Below are positions 6,353 to 11,091 of a stretch of 11,091 bases of DNA, in pieces. Location of the stretch: assembly GCA_965369325.1 (NCBI GenBank), contig CBDUQI010000198.1:1-11091 (forward strand). Reading direction: 5' to 3'. The notes beneath the pieces are model-generated. The model did not search any database and had not been told where the DNA came from. It worked only from the letters and a program-made list of their open reading frames with translations. How positions within the stretch are numbered: position 1 is the stretch's first letter; every line of letters begins with the position of its first letter. The DNA comes from CBDUQI01 sp965369325. GTDB lineage: Bacteria > Pseudomonadota > Gammaproteobacteria > Steroidobacterales > JBCBZW01. The translations under genes and the position numbers were made by a program.

Positions 6353-7726
6353 CTAGCGGGCGCTGCCACTGGGGCCGGGCGGTAAAAAGAACAGCCGCTT
6401 GAATATCTCCAGGTCGAGGAAATCGACGTTGCCGTCGCCATTCAGATCGGCGTCCGCATCGTTGGTGAAAAACACGGCCTTGAATATCTCAAGGTCGGCG
6501 AAGTTCACCACGTTGTCGCCGTTCAGATCGGCGTCACACAGATTGCCAAAGCCATCGCCATTGGTGTCGCGCTGGTCGGTGTTGGCCACCTCGGTGCAGT
6601 TATCCAGGCTGTCGGCCACGCCATCCAGATCCTGGTCCGGTGCGCCGCCCAACGCAAAGGTGGCCGCCACCCCGGCATGATCCGAGGGCCACAAGCCGTT
6701 AGGCGTTTTGTCTTCCACCTCATCCCCGAGCACGGAGATGCTGATGCCGGAGATCACCGGCGCGGTCGCACTGCGCACCCACACCTGATCGATACGCGAG
6801 GTCAACGCGGGCAGTTCGTTTAGCAAGCGCTCTTCGTGGCAGCAGGTAAGGCCGCCAGCCGGATCCGAAGCGCTTTGCAGCCACACGTCTACAAATCCGG
6901 CATCGAGCAATTGCTGGTAGGCCTGTTCGGGCGCGCTGTTGGGCGAGGAATTAAAGTCCCCCACCATCACAATCGGCAGGGTCTCCTGCGCCAGCACCTG
7001 TACCAGTTCCTGCGCCTGTGCCTGTTGCGCCAGCGCGCCGAATTCGCCCCCGGTCTCCAGATGGGTATTGACGAAACGGTGCACACCGCTACCCGGTGGC
7101 TGCGCATCCACCGCGACGTAGCCTCGGGTGAATTCCACCAGATTACCGGCCAGGTCCAGGAAAGCGTTGGTCGAGTAGTTTTGCTCGGTCACATTGCTCA
7201 CCACCACATCCGCCCGGGCCAAGATCACGTCCCGATCCGTCAGGCGAACATCATCCAGCGAGGTGGGGCGAAACAGCGGCAATTCCACGTCGGCGTTGTC
7301 CACCTCGGCTACGACGACGTAGGAAAGGCCGCGGCTGGCCAAAGCATCCAGCAGCAACTGCAGGTAGTCCAGTACCACGTCTGTGGCGGGTATAGGGTTG
7401 CCCGCCAGCACGTCGCCAGGCGACTGTTCCCGGATCAGCGCGACCTCCTGCAAGCCAATCAAATGCGGGTTTTGCACCATGATCTCATCGGCCAGCGCCT
7501 GCGCGCGCTCCGGGTAGTTGGTCTCGAGCACCGTCTCGTACACCAACACAATCTCACTCAGCAGATACAACGGGTCTACGTTGGCCACGCGGAAGATATC
7601 CGCACCCACATAGACGTTGCGGCTCATCACGCTGACACTGGCGTCGCCGGCACGGGCGAGCGTGGCGAACACGATGCCGTTAAGGGTGATGACGATAAGT
7701 AACACTCGATACAGGTAATTATTCAT
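6353..7726 (-). CDS. Secreted endonuclease/exonuclease/phosphatase-family enzyme with thrombospondin-3 and dockerin tail
   Basis: A 457-residue predicted exported hydrolase. A signal peptide (1-26, hydrophobic core LLIVITLNGIVFATL, cleavage after ARA) leads into a DNase I-like domain (about 28-360) with all usual motifs: SRNVY (N37), LIGLQEV (E94), FVNTHLE (H222), VGDFN (D257, N259), SRIDQVW (D313) and WPSDH (D349, H350). LTCCHEE (293-299) is a feature I know from secreted bacterial members. The C-terminus holds a thrombospondin-3-like calcium segment (D-Q-D-L-D-G-V-A-D, about 364-400) and two 27-residue dockerin-type calcium loops (DLNGD, about 400-446). The catalytic fold is metal-dependent and cleaves phosphodiesters; nucleic acid, phospholipid or another substrate is possible. 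Start ATG 7726-7724 has GGGAAG 9 nt upstream and gives a proper signal peptide; an in-frame GTG at 7765 would add 13 residues. Second gene of a likely three-gene unit. Confidence 0.85.
   Translation of the reverse strand: MNNYLYRVLLIVITLNGIVFATLARAGDASVSVMSRNVYVGADIFRVANVDPLYLLSEIVLVYETVLETNYPERAQALADEIMVQNPHLIGLQEVALIREQSPGDVLAGNPIPATDVVLDYLQLLLDALASRGLSYVVVAEVDNADVELPLFRPTSLDDVRLTDRDVILARADVVVSNVTEQNYSTNAFLDLAGNLVEFTRGYVAVDAQPPGSGVHRFVNTHLETGGEFGALAQQAQAQELVQVLAQETLPIVMVGDFNSSPNSAPEQAYQQLLDAGFVDVWLQSASDPAGGLTCCHEERLLNELPALTSRIDQVWVRSATAPVISGISISVLGDEVEDKTPNGLWPSDHAGVAATFALGGAPDQDLDGVADSLDNCTEVANTDQRDTNGDGFGNLCDADLNGDNVVNFADLEIFKAVFFTNDADADLNGDGNVDFLDLEIFKRLFFLPPGPSGSAR
6398..6535 (-). repeat. 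Direct repeat encoding the two dockerin loops
   Basis: Two 57-nt copies (6398-6454 and 6479-6535) with an 81-nt period, identical at their ends (CTTGAATATCTC and TTCAGATCGGCGTC on the plus strand) and diverged in the middle. The period equals 27 codons, one dockerin calcium-binding repeat, so this is an internal duplication within the coding region. Confidence 0.85.
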
Positions 7727-7832
7727 GTTGTTCAACTTCCCAATGTGGTGTGTGCGAGAGGCCACACCCTAGCCGTGGCCACACGTCGCGCTTACTGCGC
7801 CGCTCGTGTGACCGCGGCGGACGACGACGCGA

Positions 7833-8333
7833 CTACTGAGCGCGACCGTCAAAGACCATTTGCAGGCGCCGCTCCTGAATCTGACAGCGCCCCGCTGCCC
7901 ACACAAACTGGTCGTGGTACTCCGCCACCACCAGCGGTTGCGACACCGCAGTGCTGCCCGCAGCCATGCGATCGGCAGGCACCGCATACACCACCACATA
8001 ACTCACGCCGCGCGCATGCGTGGCATCTACCGCCTCCATCTTGACCACCTGATTGATGTGACGCGTGACCGCCGCAGGTCCGCGCGCCTTCAGAGCGGCC
8101 ACAATGGCTTCGCGTCCGACCAACCGCCCGGCACCGATGGCACTTAAGTCAAATACTGCATCGTCCGTAAACAGGGCGCCGTAGGCGTCGTAGTCGAGAC
8201 GGTCACGGGAGAATGGATAACTGTTTGCTGTCTGTGTGCAGGCGACAGTAAGCGATTTGTTCGGCAGCGGCGCACTGGCGCAGGCGCTGAGCATCAATGC
8301 TGAGGCTGCCGCGATGAGTTGTTGTCCCTTCAT
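7833..8333 (-). CDS. NTF2/SnoaL-like lipoprotein
   Basis: A 166-residue protein with a lipoprotein signal peptide: MKGQQLIAAASALMLSAC, lipobox LSAC with C18 as the lipidated cysteine. The next residue is Ala, which in gammaproteobacteria suggests sorting to the outer membrane. The mature part (about 28-160) resembles the SnoaL-like NTF2 fold, with a helix followed by DYDAYGALFTDDAVFDL, a GREAIVAAL helix, TRHINQVVKMEAVDATHARGVSYVVVYAV, and a closing strand WAAGRCQIQERRLQMVF. Members include enzymes and ligand-binding proteins; I cannot assign a substrate. Start ATG 8333-8331 follows AAGGA with a 7-nt gap. It is the first gene behind a near-consensus promoter, 106 nt upstream of the secreted nuclease gene, so a joint cell-surface role is possible but inferred only from position. 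Confidence 0.75.
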   Translation of the reverse strand: MKGQQLIAAASALMLSACASAPLPNKSLTVACTQTANSYPFSRDRLDYDAYGALFTDDAVFDLSAIGAGRLVGREAIVAALKARGPAAVTRHINQVVKMEAVDATHARGVSYVVVYAVPADRMAAGSTAVSQPLVVAEYHDQFVWAAGRCQIQERRLQMVFDGRAQ

Positions 8334-8410
8334 GGGTGGTCCTTGTCTTTAACGCAGGAGTGGGTCTGTCCAGCGTTCTGCAACCTGCCGGCTGTGCCCC
8401 GCAACCAACA

Positions 8411-8473
8411 CTGGCGTCGCACCAGCGGTTCTCCCGCCGTTCTTCTCCCCGAGCGGTGACGCTCGTCGCCGCT
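8411..8473 (-). other. Structured 5' leader of the lipoprotein transcript
   Basis: From the predicted start near 8474 the leader is about 140 nt and can form three stem-loops. These are 8473-8452 (AGCGG/CCGCT with an inner GAC/GTC), 8437-8425 (GCGG-GAGAA-CCGC) and 8425-8411 (CTGGTG-CGA-CGCCAG with one G-U pair). The first would sit at the 5' end of the RNA. I recognise no known riboswitch class in it. Confidence 0.3.
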
Positions 8474-8480
8474 TAACAGG

Positions 8481-8509
8481 TTGATATCAGCGGGTGCGGA
8501 TGATGTCAA
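8481..8509 (-). promoter_or_regulatory. Sigma70 promoter of the lipoprotein-nuclease-VOC unit
   Basis: Minus strand: perfect -35 TTGACA (8509-8504), 17-nt spacer, -10 TATCAA (8486-8481). Predicted start near 8474. The site lies in the 342-nt divergent gap between the lipoprotein gene and the ybiI-like gene. The best promoter match I found in the window. Farther upstream (8520-8562) a CCCGCA/TGCGGG inverted pair with a long loop is visible, of unknown meaning. Confidence 0.65.
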
Positions 8510-8635
8510 AGCGATCCATCCCGCACGCCCGTGCGCTGTACCCGGTCAGGACGGTCTGCGGGTCTCCTGAAGGCCCGACGGAGCTCTAGGTGGCGCGATC
8601 TGGCAAGCCCGATGGGGGCACGCCTCGGTGAAGTT

Positions 8636-8644
8636 TGCTATTTT
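8636..8644 (+). promoter_or_regulatory. Candidate extended -10 promoter of the ybiI-like gene
   Basis: Plus strand TGC (8636-8638) followed by TATTTT (8639-8644), an extended -10-like element in a locally A/T-rich patch 32 nt before the start codon. No clear -35. It would give a leader of about 25 nt. Confidence 0.3.
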
Positions 8645-8675
8645 GGTACTTTCGTTGGGACTGCATGAGGTAGCC

Positions 8676-8942
8676 ATGGCAAGCGGGTGGGCTAAAGATG
8701 GGGCCGTACAGGATCAAATCGATGCGAGTGTCGAGGATGCGGTGCGTCACGCGCGTAGCCAGATGGCTAAGGGTGAAAGCCTGAGCGACTGCGCTGAGTG
8801 CGGCGAGCCGATTCCCGAAGCCCGGCGCAAGGCCGTACCAGGGGTGCGTAAATGCATTAAGTGTCAGGAAGCGGACGATGCGGACCAGCGACAGTCCGGT
8901 GGACTTAACCGACGCGGCAGCAAAGACAGTCAACTACGGTAG
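8676..8942 (+). CDS. YbiI-like DksA/TraR-family C4 zinc-finger protein
   Basis: An 88-residue protein, the same length as E. coli YbiI and closely similar to it: MASGWAKDGAVQDQID at the start, RGSKDSQLR at the end. It carries a four-cysteine zinc finger of the DksA/TraR type, C39-x2-C42-x17-C60-x2-C63, with the GEPIPEARR and PGVRKCIKCQ segments. DksA/TraR proteins enter the RNA polymerase secondary channel, but YbiI lacks the long coiled coil of DksA, and its role is not settled. The start at ATG 8676 is preferred over an in-frame ATG at 8628 because GAGG (8667-8670) lies 5 nt before it and the family begins MASGW. Divergent from the lipoprotein unit; no link to its neighbours is known. Confidence 0.9.
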   Translation: MASGWAKDGAVQDQIDASVEDAVRHARSQMAKGESLSDCAECGEPIPEARRKAVPGVRKCIKCQEADDADQRQSGGLNRRGSKDSQLR

Positions 8943-8965
8943 CTGGATGACCCTAAAACACCGTA

Positions 8966-8991
8966 TGTCGTGTGACTGTCGCGTGTTGTCG
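8966..8991 (+). promoter_or_regulatory. Three phased TGTCG repeats, possible operator
   Basis: The pentamer TGTCG occurs at 8966-8970, 8977-8981 and 8987-8991, spaced 11 and 10 nt, so the copies face the same side of the DNA helix. A TTAAAT (9005-9010) that could act as a -10 follows, and the XRE-type gene begins at 9060. An autoregulatory binding site is inferred; the local sequence is GT-rich, so chance is possible. Confidence 0.3.
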
Positions 8992-9059
8992 TGCCGGTGA
9001 CGTGTTAAATTTTCGGGCGACTAGTCATGCTCTTCCGAACTCAACCCATCAGATCAAAC

Positions 9060-9455
9060 ATGAAACGCACGATCCATAAAGAACTCGTGAAACGCCTAAG
9101 AAAGGAAAGAGGATGGTCTCAAGAAGAACTTGCCATCGCCTCTGATCTAAGTGCCCGAACGGTTCAACGCCTGGAAACTGAGGGTGGAGGGTCCATAAAC
9201 TCCATTAAATCAATAGCATCTGCGTTGGAGGTCGAAATGCACAATCTAGAGGAGAAGCCGAGAACCCATCTAATTGGGGTTCGCTGGGGATATTGCGGCG
9301 CCATCGCGGGCCTTGCGTGCGGGTTGATCGCAATCGCCTCGCAATGGGTGTCCGGGGATGCCACTTCGTACGAGGTCGGGACAAGTATGGGAGCGATCGG
9401 TCTCATCGCCGGTGTGTCTTGTGCATTTATTGGGTGGGCCTCAGCTCGGGCCTGA
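9060..9455 (+). CDS. Small XRE-type DNA-binding protein with two C-terminal membrane segments
   Basis: A 131-residue protein. The N-terminal part (about 5-60) is a helix-turn-helix of the XRE/Cro type: KELVKRLRKERGWSQEELA, turn, then recognition helix SARTVQRLETEG (31-42), and a packing helix SIKSIASALEVEM. After a short charged linker (62-70) come two hydrophobic stretches, about 75-96 (YCGAIAGLACGLIAIASQW) and 106-129 (VGTSMGAIGLIAGVSCAFIGW), so it is predicted to be anchored in the inner membrane with the DNA-binding domain in the cytoplasm. The ATG at 9060 fits the family start; an in-frame ATG at 9027 would add 11 residues. Neither has a clear Shine-Dalgarno. It converges on recX with a 14-nt gap, and its sequence looks less GC-rich than its neighbours, which may hint at acquisition. 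Target genes unknown. Confidence 0.75.
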   Translation: MKRTIHKELVKRLRKERGWSQEELAIASDLSARTVQRLETEGGGSINSIKSIASALEVEMHNLEEKPRTHLIGVRWGYCGAIAGLACGLIAIASQWVSGDATSYEVGTSMGAIGLIAGVSCAFIGWASARA

Positions 9456-9469
9456 GTGATCGCAGCTAG

Positions 9470-9973
9470 CTATCTATCTGGCTCATCGACCATTGCCCGG
9501 CGGATATCCTGGCTGTCGAAACCACGCGATTGCAAAAAGCGGGACTGGCGTGCGCGTTCATCAAAGTCATCCGGCACCGCATCGCCAAAACGTTTCTGCC
9601 GCACCTCCCGCGCGCGCCGCGACCAGTCCGCCTCCACCACGTGCATCGCATGCTCGATGTGCTGATCGCCGACGCCACGGCGCCCTAATTCCGCTCTCGC
9701 CAGCATCGGGCCTTTGCCCCTGCGCTCGCAGTGACTGACATAGGCCTCAGCGAATCGTTGATCACTTAGCAAACCGTCGGTCGTGAGCTCGTGCAGCACC
9801 TGTTCGATGCGTTCGGCCAGACTCACCTCGGCATTCACATCATCGCCGTCGCCCAACTGATCGGGCTCAGGCTCGGCATCCGGGGGGGCGCCTCCGGTTG
9901 CCCGACTCAAACGCGTAATGAGCTTCTGACGCAACTCGGCGGTGGAATGCTCCCGACGCGCCAGCAAATCCAT
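9470..9973 (-). CDS. recX: RecA regulator RecX
   Basis: RecX binds RecA filaments and limits their growth and activity. From the first ATG (9973-9971) the protein has 167 residues: MDLLARREHSTAELRQKL is the typical first helical repeat, followed by DGLLSDQRFAEAYVSHCERRGKGP, ARAELGRRGV and the last repeat RFLQSRGFDSQDIRRAM. An acidic, proline-rich insertion (about 22-52, with PDAEPEPDQLGDGDD) separates repeat 1 from the rest and is not present in E. coli RecX. In-frame codons upstream of the ATG encode KKPASIRKRA, which looks like the N-terminal residues of other RecX proteins. The true start may therefore be CTG 10018-10016, overlapping the recA stop, giving 182 residues. It follows recA without a terminator. 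Confidence 0.92.
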   Translation of the reverse strand: MDLLARREHSTAELRQKLITRLSRATGGAPPDAEPEPDQLGDGDDVNAEVSLAERIEQVLHELTTDGLLSDQRFAEAYVSHCERRGKGPMLARAELGRRGVGDQHIEHAMHVVEADWSRRAREVRQKRFGDAVPDDFDERARQSRFLQSRGFDSQDIRRAMVDEPDR

Positions 9974-10014
9974 GGCGCGCTTTCGAATCGATGCGGGCTT
10001 TTTTGCTCGACGGC

Positions 10015-11043
10015 TCAGGAAACCGCTTCCTCGCGAGCCTCCTCGGCAGCCACCAGATTCGGCATCAGTTTGGCGCGCAGCGCGGCCTCGATCTCGCTGG
10101 CCACCTCGGGATGCTCGATGAGGTAGCGACGGGCGTTGTCTTTACCCTGCCCGATGCGATCATCGCCATAGCTGTACCAGGAGCCCGATTTGCCCACCAG
10201 ATTGTGCTCCACCCCGTGGTCAATGAGCTCGCCCTCACGGGAGATGCCCATGCCGTAGAGAATCTCGAACTCGGCCTGCCTGAACGGCGGTGAGACCTTG
10301 TTCTTGACCACTTTTACCCGGGTGAGGTTACCGGTAACCTCATCGCCCTTTTTGATCGCCCCGATACGACGGATATCCAATCGCACAGAGGCGTAGAACT
10401 TAAGCGCGTTACCACCCGTGGTGGTCTCTGGGCTGCCAAACATCACCCCAATCTTCATCCGGATCTGGTTAATAAATATAACCAGCGTGTTGGAGCGTTT
10501 GATGTTAGCCGTGAGCTTGCGCAGCGCCTGCGACATCAGCCGCGCCTGCAGCCCCACATGGGAATCGCCCATCTCGCCTTCAATCTCGGCCTTAGGCGTC
10601 AACGCCGCCACCGAGTCTATGACGACCACGTCCACAGCACCAGAGCGCACCAGCATGTCGGTAATTTCCAGTGCCTGCTCACCCGTATCCGGCTGCGAGA
10701 CCAGCAGATCGTCCACATTGACCCCGAGTTTCTCGGCGTACGACGGATCCAGCGCGTGCTCGGCGTCGACAAACGCGGCGGTGCCACCCACTTTCTGGAT
10801 CTCGGCCACGACCTGCAGCGTGAGCGTGGTTTTACCGGACGACTCCGGTCCATAGATTTCCACCACGCGCCCCTTGGGCAGACCGCCAATACCAAGCGCG
10901 ACATCCAGCCCCAGTGAACCGGTGGAAATGGACTCCACATCGGTGACGGTGCCGTCACCAAGGCGCATCACAGAGCCTTTACCGAACTGTTTCTCGATCT
11001 GAGTCAGCGCTGCGGCGAGCGCCTTCTTTCTGTTGTCATCCAT
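10015..11043 (-). CDS. recA: Recombinase RecA
   Basis: A 342-residue RecA, the ATP-dependent strand-exchange protein that also triggers LexA self-cleavage in the SOS response. All signatures are present: Walker A GPESSGKT (65-72), E95 in FVDAEHALD (catalytic glutamate region), Walker B VVVIDSVAAL (about 139-148), Q193 in INQIRMKIG (ATP sensor), and loop 2 FGSPETTTGGNALKFYAS starting near 202, with the C-terminal acidic tail EEAREEAVS. The start ATG 11043-11041 has only a weak AAGAG upstream. No LexA box (CTGT-N8-ACAG) is visible in the 48 nt upstream within the window; it may lie beyond the edge. The stop TGA overlaps the possible CTG start of recX. Confidence 0.99.
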   Translation of the reverse strand: MDDNRKKALAAALTQIEKQFGKGSVMRLGDGTVTDVESISTGSLGLDVALGIGGLPKGRVVEIYGPESSGKTTLTLQVVAEIQKVGGTAAFVDAEHALDPSYAEKLGVNVDDLLVSQPDTGEQALEITDMLVRSGAVDVVVIDSVAALTPKAEIEGEMGDSHVGLQARLMSQALRKLTANIKRSNTLVIFINQIRMKIGVMFGSPETTTGGNALKFYASVRLDIRRIGAIKKGDEVTGNLTRVKVVKNKVSPPFRQAEFEILYGMGISREGELIDHGVEHNLVGKSGSWYSYGDDRIGQGKDNARRYLIEHPEVASEIEAALRAKLMPNLVAAEEAREEAVS

Positions 11044-11071
11044 CTCTTGCTACCCGTATTGACACCAGCGT

Positions 11072-11091
11072 CGCGCCTGAGCTCAGGCGCG
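11072..11091 (-). other. Perfect 20-nt palindrome upstream of recA
   Basis: CGCGCCTGAG followed by its exact reverse complement, 28 nt upstream of the recA start and touching the window edge. In RNA it would be an 8-bp hairpin with a GAGC loop. No T run follows on the minus strand within the window. It could be a recA leader hairpin, part of a terminator of the preceding gene, or a binding site; the window ends here so the full extent is unknown. Confidence 0.5.

Noticed and set aside
8334..8474. Known riboswitch (cobalamin, guanidine-II, glycine) in the lipoprotein leader
   Set aside because: Short fragments recall parts of such elements, but the core motifs and loop placements are missing or on the wrong strand.
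8586..8933. 115-residue minus-strand ORF
   Set aside because: It is the antisense shadow of the YbiI-like gene, whose plus-strand protein matches a known family over its full length.
1..11091. CRISPR array, toxin-antitoxin pair, restriction system, prophage or insertion sequence
   Set aside because: No regularly spaced repeats, no transposase or integrase, and no paired small genes of such type; the XRE protein has membrane segments and no toxin next to it.

Overview
The window looks like chromosomal DNA of a GC-rich gammaproteobacterium outside the enteric group. The RecA, AlaS, LysC and CsrA proteins are all of gammaproteobacterial type, and the order recA-recX-...-alaS-lysC-csrA-tRNA-Ser-tRNA-Arg is the Pseudomonas-like version of the enteric recA-recX-alaS-csrA-tRNA locus. 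This conserved backbone is all on the minus strand and is read from the right end to the left end. I cannot name the species.

Right end (9470-11091): recA, preceded by a perfect 20-nt palindrome at the window edge, followed at once by recX. The recX reading frame continues upstream of its first ATG with RecX-like residues, up to a CTG that overlaps the recA stop codon. Left part (1-5090): alaS, then lysC ending in a clear Rho-independent terminator, then about 560 nt without a gene, then csrA with a structured GGA-containing leader, then tRNA-Ser(GCT) and tRNA-Arg(ACG) behind their own candidate promoter.

Between recX and alaS (5348-9455) sits a block of accessory genes of about 4.1 kb that is not part of the usual recA-recX-alaS arrangement. 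On the minus strand there is a likely transcription unit of three genes behind a near-consensus sigma70 promoter (TTGACA-17-TATCAA): an NTF2/SnoaL-like lipoprotein, a secreted endonuclease/exonuclease/phosphatase-fold enzyme with a C-terminal calcium-binding thrombospondin-3/dockerin tail, and a tandem VOC (glyoxalase-fold) protein. Two small plus-strand genes lie to its right: a DksA/TraR-family zinc-finger protein of the YbiI type and a small XRE-type DNA-binding protein with two membrane segments.

The backbone genes are ordinary housekeeping genes (recombination/SOS, translation, aspartate-family amino-acid synthesis, post-transcriptional control). The unusual material is the secreted dockerin nuclease and its neighbours, the membrane-anchored regulator with phased repeats in front of it, the hairpin cluster between the accessory unit and alaS, the recX start, and the csrA leader. 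I see no CRISPR array, transposase, integrase, insertion sequence or recognisable defence system. All regulatory sites were found by eye and are unmeasured.
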